Source of the DNA: Tribonema minus
Taxonomy: Eukaryota > Sar > Xanthophyceae > Tribonematales > Tribonemataceae
NCBI GenBank assembly: GCA_017506865.1
Contig: JAFCMP010000127.1
Span: 62,001 to 126,000 of the forward strand
Length of the DNA stretch: 64,000 nucleotides
Direction: 5' to 3'
Both the position numbers and the translations under genes were made by a program. Positions 33,701 to 43,494 of this stretch are shown here, one piece after another. The first letter of the stretch is position 1. Each line of letters begins with the position of its first letter. The notes under the pieces are model-generated. The model was not told the DNA's origin. It saw nothing but the letters and a program-made list of their open reading frames with translations, and did not search any database.

Positions 33701-36182
33701 AATGGGCGGGCTTTTGCACAGGTGTCCCCTTTGCGGCGTGCGCGGGGTGGCGTGGCGTGTCACGCACTGCCTCGAGCACCATGACGCCCACAACTGCACA
33801 ACTTGAAGTTGACATTCCCGCCGTGCTCTGCGCTGCCGCAGGTGCGGCAGTGCTACCCGCACGGATCGTCGCGCTGCCCCCATTTTTGCACAGCATGGAG
33901 TGGACCGTATGCCATGCTCTACGCCACCACAACTTGAAGTTGACATCCCCCTCCGTGTGCCGCGCCGCTCGCCACGCCGCCGCAGGTGCGCCAGTGCTAC
34001 CTGCACGGCACGGAGGAGGGCGGCTCCGCGGGGAAGGTCGTCGCGCGGCTGCTCAACACGGCGGTCTCCGCGGGCAAGCGCGCGCGCGCCGAGACAAGCA
34101 TCTCCAAGGGCGCCGTCTCCATCTCCAGCGCCGCCGCGGAGTTCAGCAAGCACCGCTGCGAGTTTGACATCCAGAAGCCGTTCCTGGAGGCGCGCCTCAC
34201 GATCGTCGGCGCCGGCACCATGTCGCGCCTCCTGCTCATCCACCTGCAGTCGCTCGGCATCAAGGAGGTGACGCTCGTCAACAGGTCAGTGCTCAGCGCT
34301 TGGCGGTGACAGGATTAGGGGTAGGGTGTCGGGGGTAGGGTTAGGGCGAGGGTCAGCGCTCAGCTACTTGTACGATGTGCACCTGCAGTCGCTCGGCGTC
34401 AAGGAGGTGACGCTCGTCAACAGGTCAGTGCTCAGCGCTCGGCGGCGGCAGGGTTACGGTTAGGGTTAGGGTCAGCGCTTAGTTAGATCCACCTGCAGTC
34501 GCTTGGCGTCAAGGAGGTGATGCTCGTCAACAGGTCAGTGCTCAGCACTCGGCGGCTTGCTGCTGCTGCGTGCAGCAGCGTTCAGCTACTCGATGCGCAG
34601 CAGCGCTCAGCTGATGAGCACAGCAGCGCTCAGCTGCTCCATGTGCAGCAGCGCTCAGCAACTCAGCACGCAGCAGCGCTCAGCTACTCGATGCGCAGTC
34701 GTGGTTCAGCGCGCGCCCTTTGTGTATGTACGATTTGACGCAGCATCGGCATCGTTGACCGCCGCGGGGCGCGCCATGACTCAAGTGCATGAGAGAGCTG
34801 TCACGGTTCATTCAGACGTTTGCGCGCAGGCGCGAATTGCGCGCGTTGTGGTCTGCTACTTGCATGCTTTGCTACTTGCATGCAGCGACAGGGGCAAGGG
34901 CGCGAGTCAGCGCTTGGGGACGCTTTCACCACCACCGTTCTGCATCTGCCGCCCACGTTCACGCGCTTTTACACGGCGTGCCTTCCAACTTGCACACACA
35001 CGTAGCTCATGCGCTCCCCCCCTCCCCCCTTACATATCCGCGCACATTCCCCCCCCCAGATCCATGCCGAAGTGCCTGGAGCTGCAGGCGGAGTTCGACG
35101 CGATCAAGTTCAACTTGCACCTCGCGGACGAGCTCGACGCCGTCGTCGCCAAGTCGGACATTGTCTACACGGGCACGAGCGCCACGGGCTGCATCGTAAC
35201 GCGCGACAGGCTGCGCGAACTCGGCGTCGGCGCGGCCCACCCCGTCATGTTCGTCGACATCTCCGTCCCGCGCAACGTTGAGTCGGAGTGCAACGAGGTC
35301 GACGGCGTGCACGCGTACGACGTCGACGACCTCAAGATGGTGAGCGCTGCCGCCCCGCCGCTGCTGCCACCACTGCTGCTGCCACTGCCGCCGTCGCTGC
35401 TGCATGTTTGCTGCGTGTGGTATGCGCCTGCCCTGCCGGCTGCCCTGGCGCTGCCGCGCAGCTGACTGCCCGCGTGTGCTGAACCGCGCACGGCCATGCG
35501 CCGGATAGAGATGCTGTAGGCGGCGGCAGCGATGGTTTTTGGGTCAGCACATGAGTGCTCGTTCAAAATCTACTTTGAAGGTGCATCTTGAGCTGCTTTA
35601 GTTCTGACCCCAAACTCATCGTTGCTCTGACCCTGGACCTATTGCCGCTCTCAGGTGGTGGCGCGCAACACGGCGATGCGCCGCAAGGAGATGCTGGAGG
35701 CGGAGGCAATTCTCGTGTCACCATCAGTGCTCACCAATACACTACTTGAAGATGCACTTGAGTCCTACATCGCTAACCCTGGATCTGTACATATGTGACG
35801 CGTCCGCATCGCTCCTCAGGTCGTGGCGCGCAACACAGCCATGCGCCGGAAGGAGATGCTCGAGGCGGAGGCGATCCTCGTGGAGGAGCAGATCAAGTTC
35901 CAGGGCTGGCAGCAGTCGCTCACGGCGATCCCCGCCATCTCCAAGATGCAGGAAAAGTTTGAGGCGATGCGCGCGGAGGAGGTGCGCAAGGCGGCCAACA
36001 AGCTCGCAAGCCTCTCGCCGAAGGAGATGGAGGTCGTGGAGAAGCTGTCCAAGGGCATTGTCAACAAGATGCTGCACGGGCCGATGTCGGCGCTGCGCCA
36101 GCCGGAGGGGCCCGAGGAGAAGAAGCGCACGCTCGCGACGCTCAAGACCATGTTCCGCCTCGAGAAGGACCTCATCGACTAG
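30717..36182 (+). CDS. hemA: Glutamyl-tRNA reductase, plastid-targeted, four exons
   Basis: Exons 30717-31544, 33986-34284, 35060-35339 and 35820-36182 give 1770 nt and 589 residues. The enzyme reduces glutamyl-tRNA(Glu) with NADPH to glutamate-1-semialdehyde, the first committed step of the C5 path to haem and chlorophyll. Visible hallmarks are GLSHHNAALEVREKLAV, the catalytic Cys in STCNRFETY (about residue 206), SLVVGEGQILSQ, the NADPH-binding GAGTMSR, VTLVNRS, FVDISVPRNVE and a C-terminal helical dimerisation region with VVARNTAMRRKEML. The N-terminus has a hydrophobic signal segment (MHILLLLSFLGIATARR, Met at 30801), then a basic Ser/Arg-rich stretch with LTAFQPS. This resembles the bipartite leader for a secondary plastid. 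Met at 30801 would give a cleaner signal peptide than 30717. The junction VNR/S and the phase-0 junctions agree with family alignment. Confidence 0.95.
32460..33985 (+). repeat. Large duplication with exon 2 acceptor-edge copies in reductase intron 1
   Basis: Two diverged units, about 32460-33240 and 33245-33985, share AATCTACCGCTC.TGGCAAT, AGCTTGCACAGCCC, GCACCAGG.CTTT.TCAG and CACCACGCCACTT..CCATGGAGAAC. Copies of the exon 2 start with its acceptor occur at about 33104-33145 (GCAG, GTCCGCCAGCGCCATCTGCACGG with changes) and 33830-33875 (CGCAG, GTGCGGCAGTGCTACC). Each is preceded by CAACTTGAAGTTGACAT-like sequence, as is the true exon at 33986. Confidence 0.8.
34285..34560 (+). repeat. Two partial copies of reductase exon 2 donor edge
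   Basis: The end of exon 2 with its donor (CACCTGCAGTCGCTCGGC, AAGGAGGTGACGCTC, GTCAACAG, GTCAGTGCTCAGC) is repeated at about 34380-34440 and 34490-34550. Both copies keep the GT donor. The spacers contain TTAGGG-like repeats (34312-34352 and 34451-34472). Confidence 0.9.
34565..34700 (+). repeat. Minisatellite, about five 28-30 bp units
   Basis: Units of the form GCAGCAGCGCTCAGCTACTC..ATG follow one another inside reductase intron 2, directly after the donor-edge copies. Confidence 0.8.
35480..35722 (+). repeat. Two partial copies of reductase exon 4 acceptor edge
   Basis: At 35649-35722 the sequence CTCTCAG, GTGGTGGCGCGCAACACGG and on through GAGGCGGAGGCAATTCTCGTG copies about 66 bases of exon 4, with the acceptor intact. 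A weaker, interrupted copy with an in-frame TAG lies at about 35484-35530. The true acceptor is at 35819/35820. Confidence 0.88.
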
Positions 36183-38341
36183 GCGTTCCGGTTTAGGGCC
36201 AGGGTTAGCTAGCCCTAGTTGATGCACTAGGCGCGCGCAGGGGGGAGCAGCGGCGCCGCGGGTTAGGGCCAGGATTCGCTAGCCCTAGTTGGTGCACTAG
36301 GCGCGCGCGCGCGCTCGCTCGCGACCCTCGAGACCATGTTCCGCCTCGAAAAATAACTCAATTGACTGGGTGCGCGAAGGGGGGAGCAGCGGCGGCGCGG
36401 CGTAAGGCCAGGGTTAGCTAGCCCTAGTTGATGCAGGGGTGTCGGAAACCCTGCGCTCGTGGGTCTTGCGGGTCGCTCACGCGCGCCAATGCGCGGTCAG
36501 TGTTTGCGCGCCGCTGCCGGCGGGGCGCGGGCGACTCCCATGTATGTACACTTATGAGGGTATGTAGGCATTGTCCGCTTTTCCAGTTTCCGCTCACACA
36601 CACACATGCACGCTGAGAATTCGCTTGCCTTGGGGCTCCTTTGCATCAATGGTTACAGGCGATTACATAGTACCTGCCCACGCAAAGGGGGTTTTCATGG
36701 CGTGTTCCGCTGTCTTGTCCCCCTTTCCTGCGCCGCTGCTGCTGTCTGTTTCGTCGGTATGCGCTGTTGTGATGGCAGTTCTGGTGATGGGGTGTGCCGC
36801 GTGTACGTACTGTTGCGGTGCATGTGCGCGTGTGCGCTGCGGCGCTCCCGAGCGGTGATGCGCCACGCGCTTGTGGAGCACTGCTCAATGGCATGCTGCG
36901 CGTACCAATTGCGCTGGAGGCTAAGTTCAATGGATGTTCAAAGGCGTGACGCTCCAATGCACGTGGGGCCCTTGCATGTGCAAGATTGCGATGATCAGAC
37001 AGCTCTTGCTTGGGGCAGCGTCCGGTGTAGCAGTTTACCTCCAGAAGTGTCGTACTTGAGGTAGCGGGCGTGTAGCTGGCCGTTAATGCCTTGACACAAA
37101 CAAATTTGTTTGTAAAAAATACACATGTTGTGATGTAATGTGCTCACGTTGGAAATACCGAGAAAAATGGCATCCATGTTCTGTGCAGTTGAAGTCTCTC
37201 GTGTTGATTCTTGCTTATGGCGCGAAAAAGCCCAGTTAGTGATCACGATGTTCAGCTTCTGCTGTCAGAATCCGAGTCATTTGTCAAAAACTTGAAAGCG
37301 TCTGTCTCAATGCGCTCTGACGTCACTTTTAGACGGCACCGGCAAATAATGTCATCTCCCCCCTCGTGTTCCGTATGTGCAGTTCAAGCAGGGCAACAGA
37401 GCGTGCACCATGACATAGGTCGCTGATGCATCTGTTAAGAGACAGGGTGCAGCTTGGCGTCTTGTTACAGTCACACGGCCGCGCGTTTGTGCCAGCAAGC
37501 GTCACTACAGTGTCATCACGAAACTATCCACGACGATGGGGGGCCCTTAGCTAAGTGGCATCGCGCAGAACTGCACTGCCACAGCGCGCGGCGCTCAAAA
37601 ATCTGCCTTTGTCTGTGGCTGCAGCATTGGATGCCCCCCCCCCCCCCCATATCCTCAACACCAAACCTAGATACTCCCCATCCCATCCACACGCACAACA
37701 CATGCACTACGCGCAAATGCCACTTCAGATTCAACCCCCAGATTCACCAACACAGGCGGATACACCAAAACACGAAGATCTGTGTGCACGGCGGCACGCG
37801 CGCGTCGCATCGCGCTGCGTAGCATCTTCCGCGGCGCGCGGCGGCGGCGTTGGCGGCGGGGTAGCGGCGGTGGCGGCGGCGGCGGCGGCGGTGGCGGCGC
37901 TGGTCGTGAAACAACATATAGCAGAGGTCGATTATTCTGCGTCTCTGATCACTGACGTCAGGTTGCGTCTACTCCGCTGCGTGGCGGTGAGAACTACACT
38001 GCAGGCGACGGACAACGAGGAGGAGGGGGGGGGGGGGGGGGGGGAAGGCGGGGGGGGGGGGTGCCTTCTTGATCGCATCAGGTCTCGTCCGCGCCTGCAC
38101 ACTGGCATACGCATCTGGATCGCGGCACCACTCACTGATGGCATACTCTCGGCCGCTGCCGGTCGCTCTGTGAGTCAGTGTGGGCTCAGAAGCCTTGAAG
38201 GCGAGAGGGGGGGGGGGGGGGCAATGAGAGGGGGGGTCTGGGGGGTGCCTTCACAGGGGACCATCCCTCCACCAGCTGCATCTACATGACAAATGTGCTC
38301 TGTCGCTGCCGCCGGCCCTGAGGGCTCGGCTGTCACCTGCA
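36183..38341. other. Intergenic between convergent genes, with reductase 3'-end copies
   Basis: At 36190-36440 a block with GTTAGCTAGCCCTAGTTG and GGGGAGCAGCGGCG is repeated three times. At 36318-36356 a copy of the reductase C-terminal codons (GAGACCATGTTCCGCCTCGA) ends in an early TAA. A fragment like the end of the 48.8-kb transposable element lies at 37203-37240. Long G runs occur at 38025-38062 and 38207-38222. No gene is supported. Confidence 0.55.
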
Positions 38342-41300
38342 TCATTTGTCAGCGCAGTCCTCATCATCCGTTGGCGCAAACAGGCTGAGGAAGTGCGCGT
38401 CGAGCGTGCTGTCGCTCAGCGCGAGTACCCTGCCCGTCCCCCTCCCCCCGGACCCCCCTGCCGCAGCCCCGCCCCCGTCTTCTGTCCCATCCCAGCTGTG
38501 CATTGACCACTCCAGGTGCTTGGGGGTGCTGAAACCCCCTTCGGAGGGGGTGTCGAGCCCGCCCCCCGTGTGCGGGCTTCTCAGCGCAAAGTGCTCCGCA
38601 GCAGCACCGTGACTGCTCTTTGCAAGCACGCTGCCGCCCGCTGCTGCTGCTGCCGCCGCCGCCGCCGCGGCGCCGCTCTGCTTCGTGGCGGCCCCCTTCT
38701 TACCCGCGGATGCTGCGCAGGTGCTGCCAGCCGCTGAGGCGGCGGCAGCGGCGGCGGCGACTGCAGGGGCAGTCATCGACAGCCGCGGCACACACCGTCG
38801 CAGAGCCGCGGTGGCGCTGGCAGCAGCACCGCCACCACCACCAGCAGCAGCAGTAGCAGCGGCGGGACCGGCCGTGCCTGGCCTGGGCATAGACCTGCGC
38901 GCGGCAGCAGCAGCTGCGGCAGCGGCAGCGGCGGGGGCGCCGCCGGCGGCAGCAGCGGCGGCGACAGCAGCGGCGACGGCGGCAGCGGCAGCGGAGGCGT
39001 CGCCCCAGCCCGCCGCGGAGGTGAGGGCGTCGTGGCAGTGCTCAGGCATGAGCGCCGCCAGCGGCGACGCGCAGTGGCCCAGGCGGAACGACGCGGGCGA
39101 TGACAGCGGCGCCGTCAGGATAGGCGTTGCCGCCGCTGCTGCCGCGGATGGCGGCGCCGTGGCGCTGCTGAGCCGCCGCTGCGTTTGGTTTGGTGGGGGT
39201 TGGGGCGGAGCGGGGGGGGGGGGGGGCATCAGCACGCTGGCAGGCATTGTGGTCACTTTTGTGTTGCACTGCATGCATATGATGCGCATGCGGGGCGCTC
39301 CACTTCACGCCTGCCCCTTTGGCTGATCTGTGATCTCAAGAATGAACTCCCAAGATGCAGGAGCGTGCGCACTGGTGAAACCGAACCCTAACCGAAACCT
39401 TTACCCTAGCCCTAGTCCAGCGTGTTTGGGCGCTCACCTCCCCCCCCAAACCTACCTACCCCTAGCCATGCCCCTAATCATCCAACGCAGGCCCGCTGCA
39501 GCGCAGGCAGCTTGCGACTCACTTTGCCTTTGGCGGTCCCCAGCCTGTGCGGCGTGTGCGGCGACGCGTTGGAGCTGCTGCAGGGCTCGGCACCGCCGCC
39601 ACCGCTGCCGCCACCGCCGCCGCCGCCAGCAGCGTGCCCCGCGACGGCGTCTGCCAGAAGGTCTGTGCGCGAGTCGGTGACCTGCGGAAATGCGGCAGTG
39701 CAGGCGGTGATCAGCGCTCAGCGCCGGTGGTAATGAAGTGCAGCTTCGCTCGTGACGCAACGCTGCTGTGTAGGTAGTCTGGATGCCTTTGCCTCGCTTG
39801 CGTGCGCGTGCGCATGGCAAGTGGTGCCGGCCGCTTAGAAGGCACGCAGACGCGCCGGTTTGCACTCTGCCTCAAAAACTTTGTGTGCTTGAGGGTTAGC
39901 CGAGGGTGCGGCATTTGGTGGTGGAGGGTGAACGTCGAGGTTAGGGCTGAGGTCAGTTTTGAAATTAGCTTTTAAGAGTAAGAAGCGAGCTTCAGAACCA
40001 CGGTTAGGGTAAGGGTTAGGTCTACACTCAGCACCAGGGTTGGGGTAGGGTAGGTAGGTACCTGTATGCGGAACGGGCACGGCCCCTCGACGACGAGCAC
40101 GTCGAAGCCGTCACGCGCGGGATCGTCATGGCGCGAGTCCAACTCCAAGTCGTGCGGCGTGGTGAGCACGCTGCTGCACATGGGCGCGCCGTCGAACTGC
40201 GCCGCCGGCCCTGCACACCGAGTTCGCGAGAGGCGGGTGAGATCAGAGCCCTGGACTAAACTTCTCACAGTATATAATGTTTTTTTTTTTTCTTGTGTCG
40301 CCCCGAAGAATGCATGGTCAGGTGGCTGGCATGTTTAGTTATTGGCTGCGTGCGGCAATGAGCTCATATATCGTTGTTTGTCCGCTCGAGTCGAGCAGCG
40401 AGGTCCAGACGTCACAAGTGCACCTTCACTTTTGCAATGCTGTCAGCTGAAACTTAAGCATGGGCTGCCAAAATCTACAAATCGTGGGGGCAAACATCGT
40501 CCGCAGCGCTCAGGGGCACTATGAGAGAGCCCTGCACACACCAACGCGTACTTCTGCACAGGCGTGACGCAGCACGTGATGAGACAGATCAGCTCACCTG
40601 GGCTGATGATGGTCAGCTTCAAGTCCATCTCCGCGCACACGATTGGCGACGCCGTCGCCAGCCCGCTGCTGCCGATGCCGCCGCCGCCGCTGCCGCCGCT
40701 GCCGCCGCCGCCGCCGCCACCGCACTTCGACAGCGCCAGCGGCGGCACGATCAGGGGGGAGGGGGCAGCTCCCGCCAGCAGTAGCTCCAGAGGGGGGGGG
40801 GTCAGGGGGGCCGCGAGGGGGGTCGGCAGGGGGCTGTGCAGGGGGACATCCAGGAAGAGGCTCTGCTCGGGGGGCTTGTGGCGCGCGCGGGGGCGCGGCC
40901 CCCCCGCCGTCTTGCGCGATCGCTCTATGAGCGCGCGCGCAGTGGCGGAGCCGTCTGCGGGAGTCGCCGGCGCCGCCGCCGCTGCCGCCGCCGCGAAGGC
41001 GCTGCGCCGCACCGGCACGGGCGCCGCCGCCGCCGCCGCTGCCGCTGCCGCCGCCGCTGGCGCAGGGGGCGCCAAGAAGGCGCTCTCTACGAGGTGCGTC
41101 GGGAAGGCTTTGCGCTGGCGTGACGGCGGTCGTCGTGACAGGTTCGCCATGCCATCGGCATCGGTGCCCCACATCAACGTCGTCGCGCCGCCGCCGCCGC
41201 CGCCGCTGCTGCCGCCGCCGCCGTCAAGGGAACCACGCCGCCGCGCCGCGGCAGATGCCACGGCCGCCGCTGCCGCTGATGCAGCCGCCGCCGCCGCAGA

Positions 41301-42821
41301 CGCGTCGTCGCCCGCCGCCACCTCGCGCGACACCAGCTCGGCGCGCGTGCCCTGCAGTTGCAGCACCGCTCCGCCGACGGCATCCGCCGCCGCTGCCGCC
41401 GCCACCGCGGCAGCCGCAGCGGGGCGCAGGCAGGGCACCGAGGTGTGCACGCGGCCGGCGGCGGCCGTGGTGGGGCGCTGCGCCGCCGCCGCCGCCGCCA
41501 GCGCTGACGCTGGCGTGAGGGCGGCGACGGCGGCGGCGGCGGCGGTGCGCGCGGCGCCGCCCATGGCGTTGCCGTCGATGCGCAGCGCGCGCGCGCTGGC
41601 GACGCGGCCGAGGCGCGCCGTCCTGTCCATGGTGCTGCGCTCGTAGTCCAGCTGCTGCAGGTCCAGGCCGTTGCGCGACAGCTGGTGCCCGCCGTCGCCG
41701 CCGCCGCCGCCGCTGCCGCCGCCGCTGCCGGCACCCAGCGCCACCGGCATGTTGCTGCCGCTACCGCCGCCGCCATGGTGTGGCGCAAACACAGTCCCGG
41801 GCTCAAGGGCGTTCTCAAGAAGCGTAGTCTTGAGGCTGGTCCACGCGCTGTTCTCCGCGTCGATCTCCGCGCCGCTGCCGCCGGCGCTGCCGCCGCCGCC
41901 ACCGCCGCCGCCGTCGCTGCTCCTGCTGCTGCCGCAGTCCCCCTCCAGCTCCAGAATGGCCCGCGTGTCCATGGTATCGGTGGTGAGGTCAGTATTCCAC
42001 AGTGCTGCGCTGGCGCCATTGCCACCCCCACTGCTGCCCCTGCCGCCGCTGTCGCCGCTGAGGCGCCCGCAGCCGATGCCGCCACCGTCCGGCTCGAGTT
42101 TGCGCTGCTTCCGCGCCGCGTCCGCGCGCGCCGCCAGCTCCTGCCCGTGGCTGGGACCGCGCGAGAGCAGTGCCGCGGCGGACGTGCTGCACATGAGCCG
42201 CGCGGGCTTCTTGCCGGCGTCCTGCTGGAAGCTCCAGTTCTTGAGCCTGCGCGCCTGCTGCGCCTCCCTGTGCTCCTGCGTCAGCAGCGAGCAGCAGTCC
42301 GAGTAGCACTCGCTGCTCGCGCTGCTGCTGCTGTCGTCTGCGGCGCCCCCGCCCTTGCCCCCCTCGAAGTCGTAGCTGCTGGGCGTATGGAAGCCGTCGT
42401 GCGTGCCGCCGTCGCCGCCGCGGTGCGCGGCCGCGCCCCCTCTCTTGTGCAGCGGCTGCTGCTGCTGTTGCTGGTGCTCCAACTGCCTGCTCTGGTAGCG
42501 CGAGCTGGTGGTGCCGAAGGCCACTGCGCTACGGGAGTGCATCAGCACCTGTTGCGGCTGCTGCTTGGTTGCCGTCGTCGCCGGCGCTCGCCCCCGGCGT
42601 CGTTGTTCCGGGCCGTCTCGCTGCTGCTGCTTGGTCAATCTCGCATCGCGGCGGACCTGCTTCACAGAGGGCGCATCGCAGGTCGCTCCAAACGCTCTCT
42701 GCACCTTGACGCCACTGCCGCGGGAGTACACTCCCCTGCGAAGCATGTCGTTCCGATGGTGTTCGGCATCACGCCTATGGGGCCCTGGCGCTGTTCCGCC
42801 GCGTAGGAAGCCGAACTCCAT
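38342..42821 (-). CDS. Large Ala/Gly-rich low-complexity protein, four exons, unknown function
   Basis: Exons on the minus strand: 42821-40598, 40210-40062, 39681-39523 and 39268-38342. They give 3459 nt in one frame and 1152 residues. The protein mixes runs of Ala, Gly, Gln and Ser with a few complex stretches: MEFGFLRGGTAPGPHRRDAE at the start, ARRLKNWSFQQDAGKKPARL, LDLQQLDYERSTMDRTARLG, MDLKLTIISPGPAAQFDG, DLELDSRHDDPARDGFDVLV, and a C-terminus with GGFSTPKHLEWSMHSWDG and an acidic end (DDEDCADK). The exon 1/2 junction falls inside KLTIISPGPAAQFDG, one of the least repetitive parts, which supports the splice. I do not recognise a domain. The composition suggests a mostly disordered scaffold or regulatory protein, which is inference only. 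Confidence 0.68.
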
Positions 42822-43494
42822 GCTGCGCCACCTTCAAGCGGCACCGCCTGGGGCCTTGCTGTTTGCGTCACTCAATGATGTGTTACCCAGTGCCGAGTTG
42901 TCGCATGCGCATTGCTGTTAGCCTTGGTTGCGCGCACAGCCTTCATGTGCAGAGGGCTTCATGACGAGTCTTTCGCCTTTGCCGTGCGAGGGGGCATGTG
43001 GCGGTTACGTTCCGTAGAGGCAGTTACACATTCAACTTCAACTTCACCTAGCGACTTTCCAAAGTGCATTGCTGTGATTCATAGGGCAAAAAAAGGACCG
43101 CGGCAGGCGCACGACAATCACTAGTTTCCAGTTGTTTGTCCTTGGGCAAGGACACATGCTTGGCCACAGCTGTGTCGGTGCACATTGCTAGACAGTGACA
43201 ACGTGGGTGGGGTCAATGCAACCAAATAGAACACCGCAGCCTCAAAGTAGACTGCCAGGTGAGACCGCAACATGCCTAAATGCATGCACGCATGTGCGAA
43301 TGCACACAACCATGACCAACAGCTCTTGCCGGCAACAGCGTCAAGAAAGCGGCACCGGTGTTCTCAGCCAGCAACGGCAGCCTTCAGGCGGACTGATGTG
43401 CATTATTAGTGCAGCCAGGCCGCACACGACATGGGCACCCAAAAGTGGGTGCTCGCAACGGATACAATGCCGCTTCAGGCACTCCAGCCAGGTG
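42822..43494. other. Intergenic between two minus-strand genes
   Basis: This is the 5' flank of the low-complexity gene and the 3' flank of the ataxin-3 gene. A CTTCAACTTCAACTTC stretch lies near 43040. No gene is seen. Confidence 0.45.

Noticed and set aside
34565..34700. CRISPR-like array
   Set aside because: The units are contiguous 28-30 bp minisatellite repeats without unique spacers, inside a eukaryotic intron.
40564..41646. Long plus-strand frame rich in Ala and Pro
   Set aside because: It is antisense to the well-supported 1152-residue minus-strand gene. GCC/GGC repeats leave several frames open at once.
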